The notes: a model not told the origin generated them from the letters alone. Counted from the first letter of the stretch, positions 17,521 to 26,943 are shown. The stretch is 64,000 bases of DNA from Poriferisodalis sp965116715 (GCA_965116715.1 OZ220724.1:806001-870000); one strand, 5' to 3'. Program-made: numbers and translations.

Positions 17521-18549
17521 CTAGATGGTTAGTTCCAAGGGGTGGGGTCCACCGGTTAGGGGGTGAGGGTGTCCAAGCTCGGGGTGTGTATTCACGCCTC
17601 GATCTTGGAGGTTCTTGGCATGGGCCCGGACTTGGACACCCTCGCGACTGCACTGTATGTGAGGATCGATGACCTGTTGGCAGCGAATCCCGGTTGGGCG
17701 CCGAAGCGGCCCGAGGTGGGGATCGCGCCGAGGCTGACCGACGCGGAGCTGGTCACCTTGGCGGTGGTCTCGGCGCTTTTGGGCTATGACAACGAATCGC
17801 AGTTCGTGCGCTTCGCGCATGAGCATCTGCGGCCGTGGTTCCCGTATGTGCCCAACCGCGACGGCTACAACAAGCGGCTGCGGCGCTGCGCCGACACGAT
17901 CGCCCGGGTCATTGCTGCTTTGGCGCGCGAGTGCGTCTCGTGGAACGACGACGTCTGGCTGGTGGACTCCACCCCCGTGGGGTGCGGCACCAGCCGCGAG
18001 ACCGCCAAGCGCTCGGGCCTCGCCGACTGGGCCGAATACGGCTGGTGCGCGTCGCATTCCCGCTATTTCTGGGGCCTGCGGCTGCACCTGATCGCGACCC
18101 CCGCAGGGCTGCCGGTCGCCTTCGCGCTCGCCGGAGCCAAAGCCGACGAACGCGACGTCTGCGCCGCCATGATCGACCAAGCCGGCCTGGGCCGACGGGG
18201 CCAGACCCTCATCGCCGACAAGGGCTACCGCTCCCAAGCCTTCGAGACCGGCCTCAGCTCGGCCGGCATCACCATGCTGCGGCCCGCCACCCGCACCGAG
18301 ACCCCGCGGCCCGGTGCCAAGCTCCTGCGCCCGCTGCGCCAGATCATCGAATCGATCAACTGGACACTCAAAGGCCAACTCAGCCTCGAACGCCACCGCG
18401 GCCGCACCCGCACAGGCGTCGCCGTCCGCATCGCCACCCGCCTGCTCGCCCTCACCGCCGCCATCTGGCACAACGAGACCTACCACCCCCACCGGCCACC
18501 ACGCTCACTGACCGCCTACGACCACTAACCCTTAGAACTAACCATCTAG
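17521..18549 (+). mobile_element. IS982-like insertion sequence
   Basis: 1,029 bp bounded by a perfect 15-bp inverted repeat, ctagatggttagttc at 17521-17535 and its complement at 18535-18549, with weaker symmetry further in. One transposase fills the interior. A target duplication cannot be separated from the terminal CTAG palindrome. It lies between the PaaA-like gene and a small unknown on the opposite strand, and its right terminus supplies the current stop codon of the PaaA-like gene. Confidence 0.88.
17620..18528 (+). CDS. IS982-like transposase (DDE)
   Basis: 302-residue DDE transposase. Catalytic-type acids are seen in VDSTPVGCGTSRETAKRS, in IADKGYRSQAFE and in LRQIIESINWTLKGQLSLE; the C-terminal run GVAVRIATRLLALTAAIWHN is typical of IS982-related transposases. 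Start ATG 17620 was chosen for the GGAGG eight bases upstream; a GTG at 17563 is possible. No frameshift or stop, so it looks functional. Family assignment is by motif recall only. Confidence 0.85.
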   Translation: MGPDLDTLATALYVRIDDLLAANPGWAPKRPEVGIAPRLTDAELVTLAVVSALLGYDNESQFVRFAHEHLRPWFPYVPNRDGYNKRLRRCADTIARVIAALARECVSWNDDVWLVDSTPVGCGTSRETAKRSGLADWAEYGWCASHSRYFWGLRLHLIATPAGLPVAFALAGAKADERDVCAAMIDQAGLGRRGQTLIADKGYRSQAFETGLSSAGITMLRPATRTETPRPGAKLLRPLRQIIESINWTLKGQLSLERHRGRTRTGVAVRIATRLLALTAAIWHNETYHPHRPPRSLTAYDH

Positions 18550-19283
18550 AGGAACCGGCGGTTGAGCCGGTTGGGTGGCACCTCGATCCCCAGGTCCACC
18601 AGAAGTGGCCTCGTGTCGGCGATGTACTGCCTGCGGAGGTCGGCGTTGTTCTTCTTCCGCAAGCCCCAGCGCACATATGCGTCGCCGAAGTCGGAATCGG
18701 ACCGGCCGAACATGTCCAGCGCTGCCGGCCACCAGAAGTGGATCTTCTCGTTCGCCTCGGCAAGCCCCTCGGGCGTCTTGCAGATGAGCCGCAGGTTCCG
18801 CAGACCGAGCGTGCAGTGGAACAGCTCTTCCTTGTGCACCCGCGTGGCGATGTCGAGCAGTGGCTGGTAGGGGACGCCGTCCCAGGTCTCGCCGATATAG
18901 ACGCCCACCCGGTCGATGAGCGCATGGAAGTACGACAGGTCGCAGAACGTCTCCATCGGGTGCCGGAATGCGTACTGCTCGATCGGACGGTCGACATGGT
19001 CGACACCCAATCCAGCCAGGATCTGGGCGTTGATGATCCCGTGCTCCACTTCCTGCTGCATCAGCTTGACCAGGAGCCCCTTGGTGGCCTCATCGGGCGC
19101 GAACCGCAGGCAGCGATCCCACAGCTTGGTGAGCAAATCGGTGTAGTGAGGGTTCGCGCTGTTCTCGACGTGGTAGCTGAGCATCCGCACGAGCAGCTCA
19201 TGGAACTCGGCGGGGATGTCGGCGTCGCCCTCGTCCCAGATTCTCTGCGGCTCTGACGTCCGTTCGAGCGTTGCGGTGCTCAT
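18546..19283 (-). CDS. PaaA/PaaC-like ferritin-fold (diiron) protein, 3' end altered by IS
   Basis: 245 residues related to the phenylacetic acid catabolic (Paa) multicomponent oxygenase fold. Iron-binding pairs of the E-x-x-H type are visible in QQEVEHGIINAQ and HKEELFHCTLGL. Start ATG 19283 (MSTATLERTSEP). The stop codon TAG lies in the terminal repeat of the IS982-like element, so the C-terminus was cut: joining across the IS would add about 12 residues (AAKRRSRGPSGP) before a stop. It is 23 bases after the ABC importer genes, so likely part of that operon. Whether it is an oxygenase for the imported compound is inference. Confidence 0.78.
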   Translation of the reverse strand: MSTATLERTSEPQRIWDEGDADIPAEFHELLVRMLSYHVENSANPHYTDLLTKLWDRCLRFAPDEATKGLLVKLMQQEVEHGIINAQILAGLGVDHVDRPIEQYAFRHPMETFCDLSYFHALIDRVGVYIGETWDGVPYQPLLDIATRVHKEELFHCTLGLRNLRLICKTPEGLAEANEKIHFWWPAALDMFGRSDSDFGDAYVRWGLRKKNNADLRRQYIADTRPLLVDLGIEVPPNRLNRRFL

Positions 19284-19306
19284 AGTGCTCTCGAGATTAC
19301 TCAGCC

Positions 19307-21193
19307 TCAGGGTTGCCCACCGGTGTCGGCGCCCAGGTATGCAGCACGCACGGTGGGGTCGGCCTGCACCTCGTCGGGCGTGCCCACGCTGATCACGTGG
19401 CCCTGATCGAGCACGTAGATGCGATCGCTGATGCCGGTGATGAAGTTGAGATCGTGGTCGATCACCAGCACGCCCGCGTCGACGGCGGCAGCCATATGCC
19501 GGATACGCCGGATCATCTCGTTCGACTCGGCATCGCTCATGCCGCTGGTGGGTTCGTCCAGCAGCAGGTATGCCGGCGCCATGGCTGCCGCTCGGGCCAG
19601 TTCCAGCCGCCGTGCGCTGCCGTAGTCGAGTTCGCGAGCACGGCGATCGCGCACGTCCCACAGACCGGCCTCGGCGATGAGCGCATCGACTGGGGGGTGA
19701 TTCCCCGGCCGGTGCCGAGCGGCAACGCGGCTGGCCAGCTCCACGTTCTGGCGCACGGTCAATGCGTCGAACAGCCGCAGGTTCTGGAACGTGCGCAGCA
19801 GACCGGCGCGGGCAATCTCGTGGCTCGGCGCCGCCGTGAGCTCGCGCTCGCCCAGCCTGAACCAGCCCTCGGTGGGTTCCACTATTCCCGTGATGACGTT
19901 CACCAGCGTCGTCTTGCCGGCTCCGTTCGGGCCGATCAGCCCGACGACCTCATCGGGCGCCACGCTGAGGCCGGCACCGTCGAGCGCCCGGAAGCCGCCG
20001 AAGTCGACGACGATGCCGCCCACATCCAGCGCTGCCCCCTCATGGGGCACTTCGGCGTGCAAGCCCACGGGCGCGACTTCCGCCAGCGGCTCGGGTCGCT
20101 CTTCGGGCTTTCGGCGATGCCACAGACGCCACAGCCAGCTGTCCAGCTCCCAGTCCCCCAGCAGCCCGTCGGAGCGGAAGACCATGAAGCCGAGCATCGC
20201 CAGGCCCAGAAACACCGTCTGCAGGTTCTCGCGGAAGATCCAGTCGAGCGGCGCCGCATCGAGACCGAGCCCGAACACCTCGAAGCCGTCCTGCCCCAGG
20301 CGGCGAGCCAACTCGCGCCCGACGGTCATCACCGCCACGCCGACGAGCGCTCCCGTGACGCTGTTGCGGCCGCCGACAATCAGCATGGCCAGCGTCAGCA
20401 GCGTGTAGTTGAAGAAGAAGTCGTCGGGCAGGATCGAGCCGTTCTCGTACACCCGCAGCGACGACCCGACGCTCACGACGACGACGGAGATGAGCAGCGC
20501 CGCGGTCTGCTGGACGAGCGGGCTCACGCCCATGGCGCGTGCGGCCAGATTGTCCTCGCGGGCCGCCACGGCGAGCTTGCCGCTGCGGCTCTGCGCGAAC
20601 AGGCGCGCCACGATCAACGCCCCCAGCAGGCACAGGTAGATCGGGAGCCTGCTGTCGAGCGCAGCCCCCACCTTGAAGGTGAGACCTGCACGGTTGCCGC
20701 CGGTCAGGTCCGGCCAGTTCCGAGCCACCTCATGGGTGACGAACAGCAGCGCCAAGGTGATGACGGTGGCCGCGACGGCACCCGATTCCGCACCCGAGCG
20801 CGCCAATCCGATGCCCACCACGAGCGCGACCACCACCGTGACGCCGATGGCCACCGCAACGGCCAGCGCCGGATTCAGCAGCACGTCGTTCAAGCCGAAC
20901 GGCGCGTCGGGGATCCGCTTGAGCTTCTCTTCGGGGCTGATGGCGAAGACGGCGAAGGCGTAGCCGGCGATCGCTCCGAAGCCGATGTGGCCGAACGACA
21001 GCACACCGGTGTTGCCGACATAGATCTGGATGCCCAGCACGATGATGGCGTCGATCAGCATCACCGTCACCAGGCGCTCGGCGGCTCGGCCCTGGAAGCT
21101 CTCGTAGATGAGGCCGCCGGCCAGGAACACGGCGAAGAGCAGGGCGCATCCGGCTATGGGGAAACCGATGTCACGTCCGGGGCGCGGGAACAT
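19307..21193 (-). CDS. livMG: Branched-chain-type ABC transporter permease-ATPase fusion (LivM-LivG)
   Basis: 628 residues joining two importer subunits usually made separately. Residues 1-345 are a LivM-like permease with about eight to ten hydrophobic segments (GNTGVLSFGHIGFGAIAGYA is the family hallmark). Residues about 390-628 are a LivG-like ATPase: Walker A GPNGAGKTT, Q-loop LLRTFQNLRLF, signature YGSARRLELARA, Walker B AYLLLDEPTSG and switch His in VIDHDLNFI. Co-directional with livH, livF and livK. HAAT-family importers carry branched amino acids, amides, urea or aromatic acids, so the substrate is open. Confidence 0.93.
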   Translation of the reverse strand: MFPRPGRDIGFPIAGCALLFAVFLAGGLIYESFQGRAAERLVTVMLIDAIIVLGIQIYVGNTGVLSFGHIGFGAIAGYAFAVFAISPEEKLKRIPDAPFGLNDVLLNPALAVAVAIGVTVVVALVVGIGLARSGAESGAVAATVITLALLFVTHEVARNWPDLTGGNRAGLTFKVGAALDSRLPIYLCLLGALIVARLFAQSRSGKLAVAAREDNLAARAMGVSPLVQQTAALLISVVVVSVGSSLRVYENGSILPDDFFFNYTLLTLAMLIVGGRNSVTGALVGVAVMTVGRELARRLGQDGFEVFGLGLDAAPLDWIFRENLQTVFLGLAMLGFMVFRSDGLLGDWELDSWLWRLWHRRKPEERPEPLAEVAPVGLHAEVPHEGAALDVGGIVVDFGGFRALDGAGLSVAPDEVVGLIGPNGAGKTTLVNVITGIVEPTEGWFRLGERELTAAPSHEIARAGLLRTFQNLRLFDALTVRQNVELASRVAARHRPGNHPPVDALIAEAGLWDVRDRRARELDYGSARRLELARAAAMAPAYLLLDEPTSGMSDAESNEMIRRIRHMAAAVDAGVLVIDHDLNFITGISDRIYVLDQGHVISVGTPDEVQADPTVRAAYLGADTGGQP

Positions 21194-21206
21194 CAGATCG
21201 GCTCGA

Positions 21207-22094
21207 TCACACCCGCACGGCGTGCTTGACGGTGACCAGGCCTTGCGGCCGGAAGATGAACAGCAGGGCGATCAGCAGGAACACCACACCCTCGGTGAGG
21301 CTGGCGATGCTGTCGGGCAGGCGTGATCGCAGCAGCACTTCAGCCAGCCCCAGCACCAGCCCGCCGATGACCGCCCCGCGAAGACTGCCGAGTCCGCCGA
21401 TCAGCGCGGCCAGCACGCCCTTGAGCATGGGCGTGATGCCGGCGCTGGGGCTGATGCTGCCGGCGCGCATCAGCCAGAACACCCCGGCAATGCCCGCCAG
21501 CAGCCCCGACAGGGCGAAGGCCCCCCGGATCACCGTGTCGGAGCGCACGCCCATCAGCCGGGCGGTGTCGAAATCGGCGGCAGCCGCCCGCAGTGACAAC
21601 CCGAACATGGTCCGTTGCAGCAGCAGCGTGGTGCCGATCAGCGTCAGCACGGTGACGGCGATGACGACGGTGTCGTACACCTCGATGTTGAGCGGTCCGA
21701 CCGAGTAGGTGTTGGTGACCCACGATGGCCGGTCGAACGGCTTGACCGAGGCCGACACGTACAGCAGGAAGATGGCCGAGATCACGAAGTGCACGCCGAA
21801 CGACGTCAGCAGCAGCGTGAAGTCTGAGCTGCCCCGCACGCGCGAGAAGGCGACCCGCTCGATCGCCAACGAGGTCAGCACGGCGCTGAGCACGATGAGC
21901 GGCGTGACGATGTACCACGACCAGCCTGCGCCGAGGGTCCACAGCGCGACGTATCCGCCGACGGTGATGAGCTCGCCGTGGGCGAAGTTCAGCAGGTGCA
22001 TGACGCCGAAGACGACCGCGACGCCCAGCGCCAGCAGGGCATAGATGCTGCCCCGCCCGAGGCCGTCGATGAGGTTCTGCGCGAGCTCCGTCAC
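21207..22094 (-). CDS. livH: Branched-chain-type ABC transporter permease (LivH)
   Basis: 295-residue inner-membrane permease with repeated hydrophobic helices and the LivH landmarks GRGSIYALLALGVAVVFGVMHLLNFAHGE and ALIGGLGSLRGAVIGG. Start GTG 22094 overlaps the livF stop (GTGA), showing translational coupling; the longer ORF reading to 22487 is the antisense-like extension through livF. Forms the transmembrane pair with the LivM half of the fused gene downstream. Confidence 0.93.
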   Translation of the reverse strand: MTELAQNLIDGLGRGSIYALLALGVAVVFGVMHLLNFAHGELITVGGYVALWTLGAGWSWYIVTPLIVLSAVLTSLAIERVAFSRVRGSSDFTLLLTSFGVHFVISAIFLLYVSASVKPFDRPSWVTNTYSVGPLNIEVYDTVVIAVTVLTLIGTTLLLQRTMFGLSLRAAAADFDTARLMGVRSDTVIRGAFALSGLLAGIAGVFWLMRAGSISPSAGITPMLKGVLAALIGGLGSLRGAVIGGLVLGLAEVLLRSRLPDSIASLTEGVVFLLIALLFIFRPQGLVTVKHAVRV

Positions 22095-22864
22095 GCCGTT
22101 CCGTCTCCGGCGCCATTCGCCACGGGCGTGCCCGCAGCGGGCGCACCGTCGTCGGGCGCGGTGACGGATCCGACGAAGGTGTCGAACAGGTCGTCTCGCT
22201 GGCTCAGTTCCCGGCCCGTACCCGAGGCCACCACCTCGCCGCTGCGCAGCACGTATGCACGGTCGGACACCTCGAGCATCCGCGCGGCGTTCTGCTCCAC
22301 GACGAGCAACGTACGGCCCTGATCGCGCAGCGTGCCGATCAGCTCGAACACCAGGTCCACGAGCACCGGGGCGAGGCCCAGCGAGGGCTCGTCCATCATC
22401 AGCAGGCGGGGGGCCGACATCAGTGCTCGCCCGATGGCGAGCTGCTGCGCCTCGCCGCCCGACAAGTAGCCGGCTGGGACGTCCCATTTCTCCTTGAGCA
22501 CCACGAAACGCTCGGCCATCTCGTCGAGCAGCTCTGCACGCTTCGCGGCAGGCACGGTCACGCCGCCGATCCGAAGGTTCTCCTCCACCGTGAGATCGGC
22601 GAAGATGCGGCGGTGCTCGGGTACGAGCGCTACGCCAGAGCGCAGCAGCTGTTCGGGCGAGCGGCCGGTGATGTCGTTGCCCTCGAAGGTGATGCGGCCC
22701 GCGGCCGGCGACAGCAGCCCGGCGATGGACGACAGCAAGGTGGTCTTGCCCGCGCCATTGGGCCCGATGAGGCCGACCACCTCACCGGACCCGACGCTGA
22801 GGGCCGCGCCGCGCAGTGCGGCTATGGAGCCGTACCGAGCGGTGAGGCCTTCGACTTCGAGCAC
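22091..22864 (-). CDS. livF: Branched-chain-type ABC transporter ATPase (LivF)
   Basis: 257-residue ABC ATPase: Walker A GPNGAGKTT, ABC signature LSGGEAQQLAIGRAL, Walker B LLMMDEPSLGL and the LivF-type ending of the catalytic core (LLVVEQNAARMLEVSDRAYVLRSG). The extra C-terminal 20 residues are Ala/Gly/Asp-rich. GTG start. The gene order livK-livF-livH-livMG places the second ATPase next to the binding protein. Confidence 0.93.
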   Translation of the reverse strand: MLEVEGLTARYGSIAALRGAALSVGSGEVVGLIGPNGAGKTTLLSSIAGLLSPAAGRITFEGNDITGRSPEQLLRSGVALVPEHRRIFADLTVEENLRIGGVTVPAAKRAELLDEMAERFVVLKEKWDVPAGYLSGGEAQQLAIGRALMSAPRLLMMDEPSLGLAPVLVDLVFELIGTLRDQGRTLLVVEQNAARMLEVSDRAYVLRSGEVVASGTGRELSQRDDLFDTFVGSVTAPDDGAPAAGTPVANGAGDGTA

Positions 22865-22884
22865 GGACCTGCTTGATCGTGCGC

Positions 22885-24168
22885 TTACTTGATCGTGATG
22901 GTGTCGACGAGCACGTCCTCGCCGTTCACGATGCGGTTGATCGGGACTGCCTTCGGCGGGATGCCGTTGGTGCCCTCATAGGTGATCTCGCCCGACAGCC
23001 CCTGGAAGCCAGAGAGCTGCTGGACTGCCTCGCCGATCTGGGCGGTGTCGTCGCAGCCGCAGTCGAGCATGCCCTGGATGCCGATGAACATCGAGTCGAC
23101 ATAGAGCGCCATGAAGCCGCGGCTCTCGAGCGCCTCGCCCTTGGAGGCCTCGAACGCAGCCAGCATCGAGTCGATGCGGTCTCCCGCGGTGATGCTCGTG
23201 TGCGGCGTGTGGGCAATGCCCTCGTTGTTCGCCTCCACCTGGATGCCGGTGGCGTCGAGTGCGTCGGTGCCGACGTAGGTGAGATTGTCGAGACCCTGGC
23301 CTTCGAGCTGGCCCCGCAGCGCGGTGACCTGGAAGCCCAATGCCGCCGAGAAGACGACCTCGTTGTTCTCGGAGATCTGGGCGATCTCGTTCACCTGCGA
23401 GGAGAAGTCGGTGTCCACGAACCAGACATAGGTCTGAACGCTCACCACCTCGCCGCCGCCGGCTTCGAATGCGGCGATGAACGCATCGGGATTGACGCCG
23501 GTGTACGGAATGCCCTCGCCCTCGGTGAACACGATGGCCCGCGTGATGCCCTGGTCGAGCGCCCACTGAGCGGCTGCCCCCGACATCTGGTGGTCATCGA
23601 AGGTCACCAGGTACGAGTTGATCGAGGCGTCCGCCAAGGTCGGCTCAGTGGATGCAGCCACGAACAGCGGGACGTCGCCACCGGTTGCCTGCAGGATCGG
23701 CAGCGCGAAGTCGGCGAACGGCGGGCCGATCAGGAAGTGCGCGCCCCAGTCCAGCAGATCGTTGGTAGCAAGCGCAGCGTCGTCACCGACTTCGGCGACG
23801 CGCACTTCCACCGGGCGGCCGTTGAAGCCGCCGCGGCAGTTGGCGAGCTCTGCGATGTAGGGCACCAGCTTCGAGCCTGGGATGTCGACGAAGCCGACGA
23901 CGTCGCTGAAGTCCATCGCCATGCCGACGCGGATCGGGTCCCCGCTCGGAGCCTCTTCGCAGTTGCCGAGATCGGCGCTGAGGATGTGGTCGATGTCGAT
24001 GCTGGTCATCGTGACGGCCGCTGCGGGTGCTTCCGTCGCCGCCGGCGCCTCGGTTGCGGCGGGCACCTCGGTGGCAGCCGGCTCGCTCTCTGTGGTGTCG
24101 TCGTCACTGCCGCATGCGGCACCGAACAGCGCAACTACAGCCAGCAAAGCCAAGACGCGTCTCTTCAT
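22885..24168 (-). CDS. ABC transporter substrate-binding lipoprotein (LivK-like)
   Basis: 427-residue extracellular binding protein. Lipoprotein signal with C19 in LFGAACGSDDD, followed by a low-complexity linker of repeated ATEAPA-like units, then a type I periplasmic-binding fold (GDPIRVGMAMDFSDVVGFVDIPG, FNGRPVEVRVAEVGDD, FSAALGFQVTALRGQLEGQG). A strong GGGAGGG precedes ATG 24168. It heads the minus-strand operon and is divergent from a glutamine-synthetase-like gene. Ligand unknown; the neighbourhood suggests an amine or amino-acid-like compound (inference). Confidence 0.9.
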   Translation of the reverse strand: MKRRVLALLAVVALFGAACGSDDDTTESEPAATEVPAATEAPAATEAPAAAVTMTSIDIDHILSADLGNCEEAPSGDPIRVGMAMDFSDVVGFVDIPGSKLVPYIAELANCRGGFNGRPVEVRVAEVGDDAALATNDLLDWGAHFLIGPPFADFALPILQATGGDVPLFVAASTEPTLADASINSYLVTFDDHQMSGAAAQWALDQGITRAIVFTEGEGIPYTGVNPDAFIAAFEAGGGEVVSVQTYVWFVDTDFSSQVNEIAQISENNEVVFSAALGFQVTALRGQLEGQGLDNLTYVGTDALDATGIQVEANNEGIAHTPHTSITAGDRIDSMLAAFEASKGEALESRGFMALYVDSMFIGIQGMLDCGCDDTAQIGEAVQQLSGFQGLSGEITYEGTNGIPPKAVPINRIVNGEDVLVDTITIK

Positions 24169-24244
24169 GATGGACCCTCCCCGTGGATCGAGCCGATGCT
24201 AGCCCTCCGCCGAGAATGGCTCGTATAGCTTCTGCTGATCGTCC

Positions 24245-24268
24245 CGGCTCAGACAGCGGCTCAGACAG
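24245..24268. repeat. Tandem 12-bp repeat in divergent promoter region
   Basis: Two perfect adjacent copies of cggctcagacag (24245-24256, 24257-24268) lie 15 bases upstream of the glutamine-synthetase-like start, in the 115-base region shared with the divergent livK-like gene. A tandem operator is possible, but a chance duplication cannot be excluded. Confidence 0.6.
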
Positions 24269-24283
24269 CGATGAGGAGCAGCC

Positions 24284-25588
24284 ATGGCCAATGAACGCGT
24301 CCGCATGCTGTGGCCCGACCATCTCGGCCTGGCGCGGGGCAAGTACCTGCCGGCCGCCTTCGCCCGCGAGGGCACCGGCCATGCAGCGGCCGTGTTCAGC
24401 CTGGCCTACGACCGATCGCTCATCCCTGCGCCGGGCTCGGGTGTGCTCGACGGCTTTCCCGACATGCACGCCACCTTCGACGAGGCCGACCTGCGTCCCG
24501 GATGGGATGATGACCGTACCCAGGTAGCTGTCTGCGACCTGTCCCAGCGAGGCGAGCCGTTCCGCTTCTCGGCCAGGTACGCGCTGCGCAAAGCCACCGC
24601 CGACTGGGAGGAGCTGGGCTACCGCCCGTTGGTGGGCATCGAATTCGAGGCCTACGTGCTCGAACGCACCGAGGAGCACGGCTGGCAGCGGTGGGACACG
24701 CCTGAGTCCTATGTGTATGGCACCGGGCGTTACGTGGACCCGATCGGCTTGTTCGACGACATCGTGGACCTCGCTAAAGGCAGCGAGATCGTGCTGGAGT
24801 CGGTCAACGCCGAGTTCGACTCGGGCCAGTTCGAGCTGACGCTGCGCTACACCGATGCGCTGCGCGCTGCCGACGACGCCTTTCTCTTCAAGGTGCTTGC
24901 CCGTGAATGCGCCATGGATCGCGGCCGCCGCCTCACGTTCCTCGGCAAGCCGTACGAGCAGTTCGAAGGCAACGGCGTCCATGTGAACTTCTCACTGCTC
25001 GACGCCGACGGCAACAACGCGCTGGCCGACCCCGGTACCGATGACGGCCTGTCGGAGCTGGCGAAGTCGTGCTTGGCCGGGCTGTGCGCCCACCACCAAG
25101 GCCTCACTTCCCTGTGTTGCCCCACCGTCAACGCCTACCGGCGCCTGCGGCCCTTCACGTTCAGCGGCCGGCGGGCGAACTGGGGCTACGACCACCGGGT
25201 GGTGGGCACTCGCGTGCCGCCTGAGCGTGGCAGTCGCACACGCATCGAGTCACGCCTGGCCGACGGCACCTGCAACGTTCACACGGCCATCGCTGCGGTG
25301 CTGCAAGCGGCGCTTCTCGGCGTGGTCGACGAACTGCCCTGCCCCGATCCGGAGACCAACGACGGCATGGAAGCGTGGAACACCGAGGTGACCTCCGCGC
25401 TCAACTTGACCGACGCCTTGGACCATCTGCGTGCCGACACTGCGCTCGCTGAAGCCGTGAGCAGCGACCTGGTGGACAACTTCCTCGCCATCAAGGACGC
25501 CGAGTGGGAGCGCTACGTCGCCGCTGTCGGCGAGCCTTCCGACGAGATCAGCGAGTGGGAGATCAACGAGTACCTCCCCTACCACTGA
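24284..25588 (+). CDS. Glutamine-synthetase-like gamma-glutamyl ligase (paralogue 1)
   Basis: 434-residue GS-fold enzyme. It begins almost at once with DHLGLARGKYLPAAF, so the N-terminal beta-grasp is short. Metal and substrate acids are recognisable in VGIEFEAYVLE, SVNAEFDSGQFELTL and NGVHVNFSL (usual NGSGMHxHxS, altered here); the ammonia/Arg region is RIESRLADGTCNVH. Together with its partner on the opposite strand this points to a GlnA3/PuuA/IpuC-type ligase joining glutamate to an amine rather than to housekeeping GlnA. AGGAG lies upstream of ATG 24284. Substrate unknown. Confidence 0.82.
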   Translation: MANERVRMLWPDHLGLARGKYLPAAFAREGTGHAAAVFSLAYDRSLIPAPGSGVLDGFPDMHATFDEADLRPGWDDDRTQVAVCDLSQRGEPFRFSARYALRKATADWEELGYRPLVGIEFEAYVLERTEEHGWQRWDTPESYVYGTGRYVDPIGLFDDIVDLAKGSEIVLESVNAEFDSGQFELTLRYTDALRAADDAFLFKVLARECAMDRGRRLTFLGKPYEQFEGNGVHVNFSLLDADGNNALADPGTDDGLSELAKSCLAGLCAHHQGLTSLCCPTVNAYRRLRPFTFSGRRANWGYDHRVVGTRVPPERGSRTRIESRLADGTCNVHTAIAAVLQAALLGVVDELPCPDPETNDGMEAWNTEVTSALNLTDALDHLRADTALAEAVSSDLVDNFLAIKDAEWERYVAAVGEPSDEISEWEINEYLPYH

Positions 25589-25605
25589 CGGACACGACGG
25601 GCTGA

Positions 25606-26943
25606 TCAGGTGAACGCGAGGTAGCGGTCGCGCTCCCAGTCGGTCACCTCGTCGCCGACCGGGTCGCAGCCGGCCTCGGTGAACTTCTGCAGCTCGGCCT
25701 TGGCCATCAGCACGAAGTTCGTGGAGAACTCCTCGCCGAGCGCAGCAGCCAGCGCGCTGCCCTCGTAGGCCGCGATGCCATCGTGCGCGTTGGCGGGCAG
25801 CGGCACCGCGTCGCCGGGATCGTCGTACTTGTCACCGACGCTCATCGGACCCGGATCGGCGCCCCGCACCAGGCCGTCGGCGCCTGCTGCCAGGAGGCCG
25901 GCGATCATCAGGTACGGGTTCGCATCGGAACCAGGGGCCCGGTACTCCACCCGGTTCGCGCTGCCGGCGCCCACGGTGAGACGGCACATCACTGATCGGT
26001 TGTCGAGCCCCCAATGCACATGGGTGGGCGCGAACGTGTACGGGCGCACGCGCTTGTAGCCATTCGGCACCGGGCTGCCCAGCAGTGACAGCGCGCCGGC
26101 ATTGTCGAGCTGGCCGCCGAGCCACTGCGACATGACGTCGTTCGGCCCGTCCTGCGAGGACGCGAATACGTTCTCGCCACCAGCGGACAGGCTGGTGTGC
26201 ACGTGCATGCCGCTGCCCGACGGCTCGGTCCACGGCTTGGGCATGAAGGTGGCCCTGAGCCCGGTTGCAGCGGCGATCTCCTTGACGATGCTCTTGTACA
26301 GGGCGGTGTTGTCCGCAGCCGTCATGGCGTCGCTGTAGGCCACGTTGATCTCGATCTGCCCTGGCCCGTATTCGGGATTGGAGGACTCCACCGGGATGCC
26401 GGCCTCGACCATGGCAGTGCGCATCTCCCACAGCACATCCTCAAGGTCGCCCCGGTCCGTCAACGACGAATACTGGATGTGGCTCTGCACATGCGACCAG
26501 TCGGCCTCGCACAGGTAGAACTCCATCTCGGTGGCGACGATCGGGCTGTAGCCCAAGCCCTCGCAGCGCTCGATCTGGCGGGCCAGCACCGTGCGCGGGG
26601 CAATCGGGTGGAGTTGATGGGACGGATCCAGACTGTCCGAGAACACCAGCGCATAGCCGGGCCGGTGACCGAAGGTGCGCAGCGTGCCGAGATCGGGAAC
26701 CAGATGCGTGTCCAAGAAGCCCAGCCCCATGTTGATGTAGGGGCTGTCCACGAGGTCGTTGTGCAGGTCGAAGATGTAGATGGCATCTGCGATGTGGCAG
26801 CCGCCCTCGGCAACAGACCGCAGGAAGTGATCGACGGGAAACCGCTTGCCGCGCAGGTGTCCATAGGTGTCGACGATGGCGACCTCCACGGTGTGCGTCT
26901 CGGCGGAACGCAGGGTGCTCTCGATCTCGGCAAGGTCGGTCAT
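25606..26943 (-). CDS. Glutamine-synthetase-like gamma-glutamyl ligase (paralogue 2)
   Basis: 445-residue GS-fold protein, more canonical than paralogue 1: DTYGHLRGKRFPVDHFL in the N-terminal domain, TEMEFYLCE and PEYGPGQIEIN metal sites, SGSGMHVHTSLS, then RPYTFAPTHVHWGLDNRS and NRVEYRAPGSDANPYLMIAG. The adenylylation Tyr region of GlnA is not seen. GGAGG precedes ATG 26943. Its 3' end faces paralogue 1 across 17 bases. Likely a specialised gamma-glutamyl-amine ligase; plain glutamine synthesis is less likely, given the nearby importer, P450s and amidotransferase. Confidence 0.85.
   Translation of the reverse strand: MTDLAEIESTLRSAETHTVEVAIVDTYGHLRGKRFPVDHFLRSVAEGGCHIADAIYIFDLHNDLVDSPYINMGLGFLDTHLVPDLGTLRTFGHRPGYALVFSDSLDPSHQLHPIAPRTVLARQIERCEGLGYSPIVATEMEFYLCEADWSHVQSHIQYSSLTDRGDLEDVLWEMRTAMVEAGIPVESSNPEYGPGQIEINVAYSDAMTAADNTALYKSIVKEIAAATGLRATFMPKPWTEPSGSGMHVHTSLSAGGENVFASSQDGPNDVMSQWLGGQLDNAGALSLLGSPVPNGYKRVRPYTFAPTHVHWGLDNRSVMCRLTVGAGSANRVEYRAPGSDANPYLMIAGLLAAGADGLVRGADPGPMSVGDKYDDPGDAVPLPANAHDGIAAYEGSALAAALGEEFSTNFVLMAKAELQKFTEAGCDPVGDEVTDWERDRYLAFT

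Noticed and set aside
19313..21229. 638-codon plus-strand ORF opposite the importer genes
   Set aside because: Antisense shadow of livMG with biased His/Arg/Gln composition.
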